64,000 bases of DNA from Yinghuangia elevatio (GCF_040649515.1 NZ_JBEZFP010000004.1:1-64000), one strand, 5' to 3'; counted from the stretch's first letter, positions 47,794 through 56,513 are shown. The notes: generated from the letters alone by a model not told the origin. A program made the numbers and translations.

Positions 47794-48411
47794 TCAGGAG
47801 CCGTACGGCCGGGCGGCCTTGGCGTCCCGTAGCGCCCGCGCCCACCACACGACCTGGTCGAGCATCGTCTTGGCGGCGGTGCCGCAGCCCTCCGGGTCAC
47901 GGGGCTCGGACCCCTCGAACGTGCCCGCGGCGCCGTGGAAGCTGACCGTGTCGCGGACCGTGACGGCGTGCAGTTCGGCGAACACCTGCCGGAGCTGCTC
48001 GACGGCGCGCAGGCCGCCCGCGAGGCCGCCGTACGCGACGAACCCGATCGGCTTGGCCTGCCACTCGACGTAGTGCTGGTCGATCAGGTTCTTCAGTGGT
48101 GCCGGGAAGCTGTGGTTGTACTCCGGCGTCACCACGACGAACGCGTCGGCGGCGGCCAACCGGGGCGTCACCGCGGCGAACAGCGCGGCGTCGGCCGGGG
48201 CCGGGTCGCCCCAGCCCATCGTGTACGGGACCGGCGTCTCGACCAGGTCGACGACGTCGACCACCAGGTCCTCGCGCTGCTCGGCGAGCCCGGTGAACCA
48301 GGTCCCGACGGTCGGACCGAAGCGGCCGTCGCGGGTGCTCGCCAGGACGACGGCAAGGCGGACCGGGGTGGTGTCGGCGGCGGAAGCGCCGGTCGTGGCG
48401 GTGGCGGTCAT
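47794..48411 (-). CDS. NADPH-dependent FMN reductase
   Basis: 205-residue flavodoxin-like oxidoreductase. LAVVLASTRDGRFGPTV forms the FMN phosphate loop; VVTPEYNHSFPAPLKNLID is the family signature. ATG 48411 with GGAGG six bases upstream. It is the first gene of the operon divergent from tetR. It may reduce quinones or azo/nitro compounds that the neighbouring exporter removes. Confidence 0.93.
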   Translation of the reverse strand: MTATATTGASAADTTPVRLAVVLASTRDGRFGPTVGTWFTGLAEQREDLVVDVVDLVETPVPYTMGWGDPAPADAALFAAVTPRLAAADAFVVVTPEYNHSFPAPLKNLIDQHYVEWQAKPIGFVAYGGLAGGLRAVEQLRQVFAELHAVTVRDTVSFHGAAGTFEGSEPRDPEGCGTAAKTMLDQVVWWARALRDAKAARPYGS

Positions 48412-48456
48412 GAGGATCCTCCCGAGGAGTGGCGTGTGTACGGCGTATCGAGCTGC

Positions 48457-48488
48457 GTACACCGTACACATCAATGTGTACGGTGTAC
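48457..48488. promoter_or_regulatory. TetR operator: perfect 15-bp inverted repeat
   Basis: GTACACCGTACACAT (48457-48471) and its exact complement (48474-48488) flank two bases. Degenerate copies of the GTGTACGG/TACGGTGTAC core occur at about 48434-48447 and 48496-48510. The site lies midway between the FMN-reductase and tetR start codons, so one dimer pair could repress both. Confidence 0.85.
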
Positions 48489-48530
48489 AACCCTTGATAC
48501 GGTGTACGCAACCAGCGAGAGGAGCCGTCC

Positions 48531-49331
48531 ATGGCCCAGGTGGACGAGAAGCCGAACGACCCTGCCGGCAAGTCGGCCGGCAAACCGGTCGACGACTCGG
48601 CGGACCAGCAGGCCCAAGCGCCCCAGGTGTCGATCTGGGAGCGCATGGAGAAGCCCGCCAAGGCTCCGCGCACGACCCTGACCCATGCCGCGATCGCCGC
48701 CGCGGCCGTCGAGATCGCCGATGCCGAAGCCCTCGACGCCGTCTCGATGCGCAAGCTCTCCGGGCACCTCGGCGTCACGACGATGGCGCTGTACCGCTAC
48801 GTCGCGAACAAGGAGGAGCTGTTCGAGCTGATGCTCGACGAGGCGTACACGAAGTACCGCAACCCCGCCGTGCCCGACGAGACCTGGCGCGATGTCCTGC
48901 GGGTCCACGCCCACCAGATGCGCGGCATCGCGATGCGCCACCCCTGGACCGTCGAACTCGCGCTGCGCAGCGTCGTCAGCATCACGCCGCGGGTCATGGC
49001 CAGTGTGGAACGCGCGCTTGCCGCCTTCGACGGGCTGGGCCTGGACATCGACGCCATGGCCGACGGGCAGTACGCCGTCATGGCGTACGTCCGCGGTGCC
49101 ATCACCGACGAAGTCGGGCACCTCGAACTGCTGAAGAACCGCCAGTGGCAGTCCCGCGACGACCTCCGCGAGGCGTACGCGCCGCACATGAAATGGCTGA
49201 TGGAGACCGGGCGTTACCCCGTCTACCACCGTTACGGGCTCGGCGCGGTCCGCAAGGACGACACCGAAGGGCGCTTCGAGTTCGGACTCGACTGCGTGCT
49301 CGACGGCATCGCGGCGAAACTGGGTATCTGA
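48531..49331 (+). CDS. TetR-family repressor
   Basis: 266 residues from ATG 48531, with GAGAGGAG upstream. A disordered, Lys/Asp-rich N-terminus (about 45 residues) precedes the HTH: AAVEIADAEALDAVSMRKLSGHLGVTTMALYRYVANKEEL. The C-terminal ligand domain resembles TetR_C. It probably represses itself and the divergent reductase-exporter pair through the 48457-48488 repeat. Confidence 0.93.
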   Translation: MAQVDEKPNDPAGKSAGKPVDDSADQQAQAPQVSIWERMEKPAKAPRTTLTHAAIAAAAVEIADAEALDAVSMRKLSGHLGVTTMALYRYVANKEELFELMLDEAYTKYRNPAVPDETWRDVLRVHAHQMRGIAMRHPWTVELALRSVVSITPRVMASVERALAAFDGLGLDIDAMADGQYAVMAYVRGAITDEVGHLELLKNRQWQSRDDLREAYAPHMKWLMETGRYPVYHRYGLGAVRKDDTEGRFEFGLDCVLDGIAAKLGI

Positions 49332-49401
49332 CCGCCCGGCCGAGGAGACACGCCGTGCCGTAATCCTCGGATTACCCCTGATTCCGCCGGATCTGCCATA
49401 G

Positions 49402-49431
49402 CCCGCCGACAATTTCGTCATTCTCGGCGGG
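49402..49431 (+). terminator. Hairpin after tetR
   Basis: CCCGCCGA (49402-49409) pairs with TCGGCGGG (49424-49431) around an AT-rich 14-nt loop, about 70 bases after the stop. Confidence 0.5.
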
Positions 49432-49477
49432 TTCACACTCTCGGCATCCGGGTGCCACGTGCTCCAAACTGGGGGAC

Positions 49478-50617
49478 GTGCAGCAGCACACGACGAGGCG
49501 CGCGGAGGCGCCCGGCCGGCCGCCTCCGCAGGACACGAGGACGGACGCCCCCGACGACCCGGCCGTGACCGCGGACCCCGGCACGCCCGCACGCGCGACG
49601 GGGCCCGACCCTCCGCCCGAACCCCCGCCCGAGTCCGCGTCCGAGTCCGCGTCCGATGATGCCGAGCCCGCTCCCGAAGCCCCGGTTCCCGACGACTCGC
49701 ACGGCCCCTCCGCCGACCTCCTGCGCCAATACCTGCGCGAGATCGGCCGCATCCCGCTCCTCACCGCCGCCGACGAGGTCGAACTCGCCCGGAGCGTCGA
49801 AGCCGGGCTCTTCGCCGAGGAGAAGCTCGCCCGCGAGCCCTCCCTCGACGACCCCGCCCTGCGGGCCGCGCTCGAACACCTCGTCGCGGAAGGGTGCGCG
49901 GCCAAGCGCCGCCTGATCGAGGCCAACCTGCGGCTCGTGGTCTCGGTCGCCAAGCGGTACGTCGGACGCGGCCTGAGCCTCCTCGACCTGGTTCAGGAGG
50001 GCAACCTCGGACTCATCAGAGCCGTCGAGAAGTTCGACTACACGCGCGGCTACAAGTTCTCCACGTACGCGACCTGGTGGATCCGCCAGGCGATGAGCCG
50101 CGCGCTCGCCGACCAGGCCCGCACGATCCGCGTACCGGTGCACGTCGTCGAACTCATCAACCGGGTAGTACGCGTGCAACGCCGCCTCGTGCAGGAGCGC
50201 GGCGAGGAACCGACCCCCGAGGACCTGGCCGCCGTGCTCGACCTCGACCCCGCGCGGGTGGTGGACGTGCTGCGGCTCGCCCAGGAACCGGTGTCGCTGC
50301 ACACGCCCGTCGGCGAGGACGAGGTGCTGCTCGGCGACATCGTCGAGGACGCCGACGCGGCCTCGCCCGCCGAGTCCGCGGCGTACCTGATGCTCCGCGA
50401 ACATCTGGAGGCGCTGCTCTCGACGCTCGGCGACCGGGAGAAGAGCGTCGTGCAGATGCGCTACGGCCTGGCCGACGGGCAGCCGCGCACCCTGGAGGAG
50501 ATCGGACGCAAGTTCGGCGTGACGCGCGAGCGCATAAGGCAGATCGAATCGCGCACGTTGTCCAAGCTCCGCGACCGGTCGTACGCCGACCAACTGCGCG
50601 GCTACCTCGACACGTGA
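49478..50617 (+). CDS. Group 2 RNA polymerase sigma factor, HrdA/C/D type
   Basis: 379 residues. A Pro/Glu/Asp-rich N-terminus of about 75 residues replaces the long region 1.1 of HrdB. Region 1.2 [21 protein letters not shown], region 2 [27 protein letters not shown] and [19 protein letters not shown], region 3, and region 4 [21 protein letters not shown] are complete. It is non-essential in relatives and reads promoters like those of HrdB. GTG 49478 lies 7 bases after CAAACT and next to GGGGGA. Confidence 0.93.
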   Translation: MQQHTTRRAEAPGRPPPQDTRTDAPDDPAVTADPGTPARATGPDPPPEPPPESASESASDDAEPAPEAPVPDDSHGPSADLLRQYLREIGRIPLLTAADEVELARSVEAGLFAEEKLAREPSLDDPALRAALEHLVAEGCAAKRRLIEANLRLVVSVAKRYVGRGLSLLDLVQEGNLGLIRAVEKFDYTRGYKFSTYATWWIRQAMSRALADQARTIRVPVHVVELINRVVRVQRRLVQERGEEPTPEDLAAVLDLDPARVVDVLRLAQEPVSLHTPVGEDEVLLGDIVEDADAASPAESAAYLMLREHLEALLSTLGDREKSVVQMRYGLADGQPRTLEEIGRKFGVTRERIRQIESRTLSKLRDRSYADQLRGYLDT

Positions 50618-50647
50618 CACCAGCCGTACCAAGGGCCGTACCAACGG

Positions 50648-50681
50648 CCGGGCCCAGGTCGGGACCCCGTCCCGGGCCCGG
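50648..50681 (+). terminator. Hairpin terminator after the sigma factor gene
   Basis: CCGGGCCC (50648-50655) pairs with GGGCCCGG (50674-50681); an inner GGGA/TCCC stem (50661-50664, 50670-50673) adds 4 bp. Confidence 0.5.
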
Positions 50682-50735
50682 CGCCGGTCGGGTCCGGGAC
50701 GTACCGTCCGGCCTCGCGCCGTCCCCGCCGCCTCC

Positions 50736-50741
50736 TAAACT
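50736..50741 (+). promoter_or_regulatory. -10 element 6 bases before the FGGY-like gene
   Basis: TAAACT ends six bases before ATG 50748, with no ribosome site; likely leaderless. Confidence 0.45.
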
Positions 50742-50747
50742 GCCGCC

Positions 50748-52214
50748 ATGGTCAGCATGCGCGGTCGTCTCGTCGCCGGGGTCCACTGCTCGCACCGGGC
50801 CGCCCGGATCGTCGTGTGCGACGGTGACACCGGCGACATCCGCCGCCAGGCCGTGGTCCGCTTCGCGGACGGCGCGCACGGCGACCCGGTGTCGTGGCTG
50901 CGGGCGTTCGGCGAGGCGGCCGGCGGCGGCACCCTCGACGACGTGGAGGCCATCGGCGTCACCGCCCAGGGCCACGGCCTCATAGCGCTCGACGCCACGG
51001 GCGTCGTGGTCGCCCCGCCCCTGCCGCACGACGACATCAGCGCATCGGGCGCCGCAGCCGAACTCGTCGAGGAACTGGGCGGGCCGCAGGAGTGGTTGAC
51101 CGCCACCGGACTCGTCCCGAACGCCGCCACCGCGGTGTCCCACCTGCGCCGCTTCCTGCGCTTCGAGCCCGAGGCCGCCGCCCGCGTCGTGGCCGCCGCT
51201 CTCCCGCACGACTGGCTCACCTGGCAACTCCTCGGCTGCCCGGCCGAGTTGACCACCGACCGCTCGGACGCCTCGACCACCGGCTACTGGTCGCCGCATA
51301 CCGGCGGCTGGCGCGAGGACCTGGCCGAGCAGGCCTTCGGGCGCCCGGTACGCCTGCCGCGCCTCGTCGGCCCCGGCGAGGCGGCCGGGCGTACCCCCGA
51401 GGGGCTGGTCATCTCGGCGGGCGCGGGAGCCGAGGCGGCTCTCGCCTTCGGCCTCGGCCTCGAACACGGCGACGTCGTCATCGCGGTCGGCGCGGCGGGC
51501 GCGGCGTTCGCGGTGCACGACGCCCCCACCGCGGACCCCATGGTCGCGGGCCTGGCGGACGCCTCGGGGCGGCGGCTGCCGATCGTCCGCACCCTCAATG
51601 CGGTCCGCGTGCTGCGCGGTGCCGCCGCGATGCTCGGCGTCGACACGGCCGGCTTCGACGAACTCGCGCTCCGGGCGACCCCGGGCGCGTGCGGGCTGGT
51701 GATGCTGCCCTACCTGGACGGGGAGCGCGTGCCCAACCTCCCGCACGCGGCGGGCACGTTGACGGGGCTGCACCGCGAGAGCATGACGCCCGAGGCCTTC
51801 GCCCGGGCCGCGGTCGAGGGCATGGTGTGCGGGCTGGCCGACGCCCTCGACGTGCTGCGGGCCTGCGGGGTGGTCGTCGAACGGGTGATCCTCGTCGGCG
51901 TCGGGGCCCGCTCCGCGGCGGTGCGCTCGGTCGCCCCCATGCTCTTCGGCGTCCCGGTCGCCGTCCCGGAGCCGACCGAGGCGGCCCGCGCGGCCGCGCT
52001 CGGGGTGGCCCGGCAGGCGGCCTGGGCGTTGTCCGGCAAGCCGGACGTCCCGGCATGGCCCCGGCCCGCCACGGTGTTCGCGGGGGCAGGCGAGGAGGAC
52101 CTCGCGGTCGGCATCGCGGTACGCGAGCAGTACGCGGAGGTACGGGACGGGCTGCATCCGGAGGCCGCGTCGCGCGACGCGGGCGGGGTGACCGGCCGGC
52201 ACCGCCGCGGCTGA
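50748..52214 (+). CDS. FGGY carbohydrate-kinase homologue with degenerate active site
   Basis: 488 residues with the overall fold of xylulokinases: AIGVTAQGHGLIALDATGVV, PHDWLTWQLLG, TDRSDASTTGYW, VILVGVGARS and a C-terminal AAALG helix. The usual key residues are changed. The first phosphate motif GVDxST reads GVHCSH (Asp to His13); the WNDxR substrate loop reads PHDDIS; the GGxDN catalytic Asp region reads AGAGAEA; the second phosphate motif GTSG reads GAAG. Catalysis in the usual way seems unlikely, so it may be a sugar- or nucleotide-sensing pseudokinase. It follows the sigma factor gene. Confidence 0.75.
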   Translation: MVSMRGRLVAGVHCSHRAARIVVCDGDTGDIRRQAVVRFADGAHGDPVSWLRAFGEAAGGGTLDDVEAIGVTAQGHGLIALDATGVVVAPPLPHDDISASGAAAELVEELGGPQEWLTATGLVPNAATAVSHLRRFLRFEPEAAARVVAAALPHDWLTWQLLGCPAELTTDRSDASTTGYWSPHTGGWREDLAEQAFGRPVRLPRLVGPGEAAGRTPEGLVISAGAGAEAALAFGLGLEHGDVVIAVGAAGAAFAVHDAPTADPMVAGLADASGRRLPIVRTLNAVRVLRGAAAMLGVDTAGFDELALRATPGACGLVMLPYLDGERVPNLPHAAGTLTGLHRESMTPEAFARAAVEGMVCGLADALDVLRACGVVVERVILVGVGARSAAVRSVAPMLFGVPVAVPEPTEAARAAALGVARQAAWALSGKPDVPAWPRPATVFAGAGEEDLAVGIAVREQYAEVRDGLHPEAASRDAGGVTGRHRRG

Positions 52215-52311
52215 CCGGTCGGCGCGGAATCGCGCGTGCCGACGAAGTCCGGCCGCCGTCCGGCCGGGACCCGGGCGGCGCGCCGGTGACGCACGCGGTA
52301 CGCCCGCCGGG

Positions 52312-52335
52312 CCGACCGGCCGTCCTACCGGTCGG
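52312..52335. terminator. Bidirectional hairpin between convergent genes
   Basis: CCGACCGG (52312-52319) pairs with CCGGTCGG (52328-52335) around an 8-nt loop, in the gap between the FGGY-like gene and the YtxH-like gene. Confidence 0.5.
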
Positions 52336-52340
52336 CGGCC

Positions 52341-52649
52341 CTACAGGCCGTCGTCGTACCGCCGGTTCGCCGCGGTGTGCCCGTTGTGGTGGACGCCGTC
52401 CGACGAGGCGAACTTGTCCGGCAGGTGGCGGCCGACGCGCTCCGGCAGGTGCTCGCCGAGCTTCTGCACGGCCTTGCCGCCGGCGTCGCGGCTGAAGCCC
52501 GCCGCCGCGTGGCCGGCGCTCTGCACGGGCGCGCTGTCGACGACGCTGCGGGTCGCCTTGCGGATCTGCTCGTACCGGTCGCGTCCGGCCTTGGCGCCCA
52601 GGACGTACCCGACCGCGAGGCCGGCGACGAAGGTGATGCGGGTGCCCAT
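52341..52649 (-). CDS. YtxH-like small membrane-associated protein
   Basis: 102 residues from ATG 52649 with GGAGGG seven bases upstream. ITFVAGLAVGYVLGAKAGRDRYEQI is a short helix followed by the GxKxGRxRYE-type motif common in actinobacterial YtxH-like proteins; the rest is hydrophilic. Function unknown. Confidence 0.85.
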   Translation of the reverse strand: MGTRITFVAGLAVGYVLGAKAGRDRYEQIRKATRSVVDSAPVQSAGHAAAGFSRDAGGKAVQKLGEHLPERVGRHLPDKFASSDGVHHNGHTAANRRYDDGL

Positions 52650-52912
52650 GGGGAATCCCTCCATAAGGTGCGGTCCCGTCGATTGCTGCGAGTCCACGAC
52701 TACCCGCGACGACGGCAGGACAACCGCCGCGGGGGCAGGCCGGGGCACGGCACGGGAAGCCGGGGTCGGTCGCGAGTCTGCCAGGTGGGGGCCCGCAGGT
52801 CGGGTGTGCCCCGCCGACCGCGGGCGTATCGCCCCGGAAAACCCGTGTACGAGGCACCCCTCGGAGTGCGCTAATGTATTCCACGCAGCGATCGCCAAGG
52901 CGGTCAGCGCAA

Positions 52913-52985
52913 TCCCCTGTAGCTCAATTGGCAGAGCAGCCGGCTGTTAACCGGCAGGTTACTGGTTCGAGTCCAGTCGGGGGAG
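52913..52985 (+). tRNA. tRNA-Asn (anticodon GTT)
   Basis: A 73-nt cloverleaf: acceptor TCCCCTG pairs with CGGGGGA (one G-T), anticodon stem CCGGC/GCCGG encloses CTGTTAA with anticodon GTT, and the T-loop is GGTTCGAGTCC. G is the discriminator; CCA is not encoded. Confidence 0.95.
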
Positions 52986-53499
52986 CAGCCCCACGAAGAT
53001 CCCGACAGGCAAGCCCCATGGTCATCGCCATGGGGCTTTGTGTTGTCGCGGTTTCGTCCGCCGTTCCGTCGTCGGCCGTCGCCGTGCTGTCGTCGTGCGT
53101 TGCCCATACGCAGCCGCGGACAGCCGGCGCGCAGCCCGCAGGCAGCTCGTGTCGATCCCGCTCCGCGCGCGTTCGACCCGCCGCCACCCCGCAACCGACA
53201 CGGCTCCCGGTGCGGGCTCGGGGTGGGCCCGGCAGCCCGCTGGCAGCCCTCTGGTCGCGGTGTGGCCGCACTCGGCCTTCACCCGAACGCAGCATGCCGG
53301 CGGAGCGGAACGCGAAAACGGCTGCCTGGCACGGCTTTTCGCCCGAACACAGGCGGTACGCGACGGCAGGACCGGTGCGCGGACGGCGTACCGGGAGAGC
53401 GTGCGGGGAGCGCGGAGGGCGGCCGAGAGGAAACCCGGCGAGCAGGGTTGCATCGCGAACGGCTATGCTGCCGGGGCCGATACAGGTAGGTGTCGGCAC
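52986..53499. other. 514-bp spacer between two tRNA genes
   Basis: No gene is recognised. It begins with a terminator for tRNA-Asn and is otherwise mixed-composition sequence with open frames on both strands, none with a family signature. It may hold the second tRNA's promoter. Confidence 0.4.
53011..53039 (+). terminator. Terminator after tRNA-Asn
   Basis: An 11-bp perfect stem, AAGCCCCATGG (53011-53021) with its complement at 53028-53038, has a 6-nt loop and ends in TTT. Confidence 0.85.
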
Positions 53500-53573
53500 G
53501 GGGCGGTAGCTCAGCCGGTTAGAGCAAGGGACTCATAATCCCTCGGTCGTGGGTTCGAGTCCCACCCGCCCCA
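53500..53573 (+). tRNA. tRNA-Met (anticodon CAT)
   Basis: A 74-nt cloverleaf: acceptor GGGGCGG/CCGCCCC, D-arm AGCTCAGCCGGTTAGAGC, anticodon stem GGGAC/ATCCC around CTCATAATC-type loop (CAT), T-arm GTGGG-TTCGAGT-CCCAC. It lacks initiator features (three G-C pairs below the anticodon and a 1-72 mismatch), so elongator Met is likely; a CAT-reading tRNA-Ile modified to lysidine cannot be excluded. Confidence 0.92.
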
Positions 53574-53847
53574 CTCACGTCGGCGCGCATGATCGGCCGA
53601 CCGGTCACGTGGTTTCCTCCGAAGGTCCGGAGGGAACCGTACGCACCAGGTGCGAATGCCGATCACGGATTGTGTTTGCCCGGCTACTGTCGCGCTTCGC
53701 CCGCGAGCTTAGCAACACTGTCCGCAACGAACCGCGACGTTTCACCCGTTCGGGTGGGTGGCGTTGGGGTGGCGCCCGAGCGGCGCGTCCTCCGGTCCGC
53801 TAGGTGCCGCGCGTCCACGACGCCGATCCCCGCCGACCGGAAACCGA

Positions 53848-54957
53848 CTACGCCTGCCAGCGGAAGCCGTTGCGGCTTGTGAGTTCGGCGATGACTCCCT
53901 GGCCCTGGCCGCTCGGGTGGAACCAGTCCCAGTGGCTCAGGTCGTTCTTCGTGAACCGGTGCGCGTTGACCGCGCCGCCGTCGTAGCGGCACTGCTCCGC
54001 CCACTCGTTGCACGTCTTGCGCAACACCTCGTTGTACGCGACGACCCGGTCCCGCACCCGTTGGCGCCGTTCGATGTCGTCCGGCTTGGTGGACTCCGGA
54101 TCGGCCAGCACGGTCTGGCAGATGCCGGTCGACCATACCGCCCGGGCCAGGCGCTCGCCGCGCGCCACCTCCCACAGGCGTGCGACGTCCGGAACGCTCA
54201 CCACGAGCACGCGCACACCAGGCAGCCCCTGGCGCAGCACGGCCAGCCCCTCGCGCAGCTGCTGCTCGAAGTCGGAGACCGACGTCATCTGCGACTCCTT
54301 GTCGCGGCAGGCGTCGTTCGCGCCGAGGAGGATCGTGACGTACTCCACGCCCTGTCCGACGGCGACGCGGGCCTGGTCGTCGAGTTCGTTCATCCGCGCG
54401 CCCGTACGCGCGTCGTTGTGCACCGCGTCGCGCGGCACCCCGAGGCGCTTGGCGTGACTGTCGACGTCGTCGCCCGTCGCCCACGACTTCGACGGGCAGT
54501 CCTTCAGCGGCACCGAGCACGCGTCGTACCCGCGCGTTATGGAGTCGCCGAGCGCCGCCATCGACCTCGGCTTGGGGAACGGGCCGGACGGCCGCGCAGG
54601 CGCCTTGCTCGTAGCCGCGGACGGCCCCGTCGACGGGGTGGTGGTCCGTGCGGATGTGGTCGGCGAGGACGTGGCAAGGGGAGCGGCCGACGTCCCGGGC
54701 GGCCCGGCCGGAACCACGCCCAGCTCGTCGCCCGCGCGCTGCACGTTGTCGGAGCCGCCGCCCGAGGAGCACGCGGCGACCGCGGCGAGGGTGAGAGAGG
54801 CCAGGACGGCGCCGGCTCTGCGGCGGAGCGTTCCGCGTACGCCCGTGCCACGCCCCGGTGTTCGCCCGCCGGCGCCCTCGGCCCGAGCCTTTGCCGCCCT
54901 CGCGCGCGGCACGGTCGCCCGTGCGCGCGGCAGCCCCGCCCCGCTCCCGATGCCCAC
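53848..54957 (-). CDS. SGNH/GDSL hydrolase lipoprotein
   Basis: 369 residues from GTG 54957, which has GGAGGGGG five bases upstream. A basic n-region and signal helix lead to the lipobox A-A-C (AAVAACSS), then a Ser/Thr/Pro linker. SGNH blocks: ALGDSITRGYDA (Ser), NDARTGARM (Gly), LLGANDAC (Asn), DWFHPSGQGQ (Asp/His). It acts outside the cell as an esterase or lipase; the substrate is unknown. Confidence 0.92.
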   Translation of the reverse strand: MGIGSGAGLPRARATVPRARAAKARAEGAGGRTPGRGTGVRGTLRRRAGAVLASLTLAAVAACSSGGGSDNVQRAGDELGVVPAGPPGTSAAPLATSSPTTSARTTTPSTGPSAATSKAPARPSGPFPKPRSMAALGDSITRGYDACSVPLKDCPSKSWATGDDVDSHAKRLGVPRDAVHNDARTGARMNELDDQARVAVGQGVEYVTILLGANDACRDKESQMTSVSDFEQQLREGLAVLRQGLPGVRVLVVSVPDVARLWEVARGERLARAVWSTGICQTVLADPESTKPDDIERRQRVRDRVVAYNEVLRKTCNEWAEQCRYDGGAVNAHRFTKNDLSHWDWFHPSGQGQGVIAELTSRNGFRWQA

Positions 54958-55485
54958 TGTTGCCCCCTCCGTCCCCACCCACGCGGATTGCCCGGTCGAA
55001 TCCTCCTGCGCATCCGCGCCCCGCCGCCTACCCTCGAACACATCGGGTGTCGCGGGCGGTTGGCGTTTGCGGCTCCTCCTGACGGTATGTCATCCCTTCG
55101 GGTGAATGCTGGGGTGCGGAGGGATGGGTTCGGGATCCGCGGGGCAGGGTGAGTGCAGTGGCTCACAAAATCCGAGACTGTGAGTGACGTTTGGAACTCC
55201 GGTTTCCGGTGTAATCCTGATCGTGTATACGGAGAGTGATTGTTTCGCGTGGTGCTTCCGATGTGCGTGAGGCACTGTGTGAGGCACAATGAATCGCACA
55301 AACCGCACGTAGGAGCACATGCGGCCGGTTCCGGCCGGCAGCCGAGGAGCTGAACCGCACAACAGCAGAACAGCAGGACGCAAGAAGACGGACGCACGGT
55401 AGGGCACGTGGGTCGGAGCAGGTGATCAAGGCAGGTCCCGAGGCCGCTGGGGAAGGCGAACCTCGTCCTTAGCCTGGAGGTCCCG
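54958..55485. other. 528-bp divergent spacer with AT-rich segment and possible small ORF
   Basis: Between the SGNH gene and DUF3145. At about 55150-55310 the base composition drops well below the local GC, with a repeated GTGAGGCAC (about 55267 and 55280). A 27-codon frame, ATG 55319 to TAG 55402, is preceded by TAGGAG and may be a leader peptide or chance. No promoter pair is convincing. Confidence 0.4.
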
Positions 55486-55980
55486 GTGACGACACGTGGA
55501 GTCTTGTACGTGCACTCCGCGCCGCGCGCGCTGTGTCCCCACGTCGAGTGGGCCGCACAGGGCGTTCTTGGCGTGCGCCTGAGCTTGGACTGGGTCCGTC
55601 AGCCGGCCGCGCCAGGGATGCTGCGCGCCGAGATGTCGTGGCACGGCCGCCCCGGCACCGCGGCCAAGTTGGCGTCCGCGCTGCGCGGATGGCACCTGCT
55701 GCGCTTCGAGGTGACCGAGGAGCCGTCCCCCGGCGCCGAGGGCGAGCGCTACAGCAACACCCCGGACCTCGGCATCTTCCATGCCGTCACGGGCGCGCAC
55801 GGGGACATCCTGATCCCCGAGGACCGCCTGCGCGCGGTGCTCGGCCGGGCCGCGCGCGGCGAGTGCGACCTGCAGAGCGAGATCGAGAAGCTGCTCGGCA
55901 AGCCGTGGGACGACGAGTTGGAGCCGTTCCGCTACGCGGGTGAGGGTGCGCCGGTGCGCTGGCTGCACCAGGTGGTCTGA
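55486..55980 (+). CDS. DUF3145 protein
   Basis: 164 residues from GTG 55486 with GGAGG five bases upstream. The RGVLYVHSAPRALCPHVEWA start and WLHQVV end are diagnostic of actinobacterial DUF3145. Function unknown; the gene is generally found near the fab cluster in Streptomyces, as here. Confidence 0.93.
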   Translation: MTTRGVLYVHSAPRALCPHVEWAAQGVLGVRLSLDWVRQPAAPGMLRAEMSWHGRPGTAAKLASALRGWHLLRFEVTEEPSPGAEGERYSNTPDLGIFHAVTGAHGDILIPEDRLRAVLGRAARGECDLQSEIEKLLGKPWDDELEPFRYAGEGAPVRWLHQVV

Positions 55981-56036
55981 GCCCGGCCGCCCCCGATCGG
56001 GCCGGCGCCGACCCGACAACCGGCACGCACCGCAGC

Positions 56037-56084
56037 GGTACGACGAGGGGCCGCTCCCGACCGGGAGCGGCCCCTCGTCGTACC
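56037..56084. terminator. Bidirectional terminator between convergent genes
   Basis: A perfect 22-bp stem (56037-56058 with 56063-56084) with a 4-nt loop separates DUF3145 (+) from the small secreted protein (-). It is the longest perfect stem I found in the window. Confidence 0.9.
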
Positions 56085-56091
56085 GTCCGCC

Positions 56092-56337
56092 TCAGCTGCC
56101 GGAGCCGCCGAAGGACGTGTCGCCCGAGCCACCGAACGAGGTCGTTCCGGAGCCGCCGAAGGAACCTCCGGCGTACCAGAGGTCGGTGGGGCCGAACCAG
56201 TTCGACACGGGGTTCAGTTGCTCGACGGGCACCGTGAGCGCGGTGGAGTCGGCGGCGTCGGCGTGGGCGGCGGGTGCGACGGCCGCCCCGACTCCGAAGG
56301 CGACGGCGGTGGCCACGGCGGCTCGGCTTACGCGCAT
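56092..56337 (-). CDS. Small secreted Gly/Ser-repeat protein
   Basis: 81 residues from ATG 56337 with GGAAGG seven bases upstream. The signal peptide is cleaved near AHADA. The mature chain of about 54 residues has LNPVSNWFGPTDLWYAGG and then three SFGGSG-type repeats to the end. No cysteines are present, so it is not a chaplin-type disulphide protein. Probably secreted to the wall or medium; unknown role. It is downstream of accD, possibly co-transcribed. Confidence 0.8.
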   Translation of the reverse strand: MRVSRAAVATAVAFGVGAAVAPAAHADAADSTALTVPVEQLNPVSNWFGPTDLWYAGGSFGGSGTTSFGGSGDTSFGGSGS

Positions 56338-56513
56338 GAGAGGACCTTCCTGGCTGGACGGACGGACACCCCGCCCAACGACCGGACGCCGCGCTTCGGC
56401 ACACCGCGTCACCCTGACGGCCCAACGGTTGTCCACGGTCGCCCGGGAAGCGCAAACGCCGGTGGGCGGGCCGAGGAGAACAACCCTCGGCCCGCGCACC
56501 TGCGTTCGTGTCC

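Noticed and set aside
52986..53499. Integrated element between the two tRNA genes
   Set aside because: No integrase, no repeat of the tRNA 3' end and no shift in composition strong enough to support an attachment site.
53500..53573. Initiator tRNA-fMet
   Set aside because: The acceptor stem pairs fully at 1-72 and the anticodon stem lacks the run of three G-C pairs, so it is not the initiator type.
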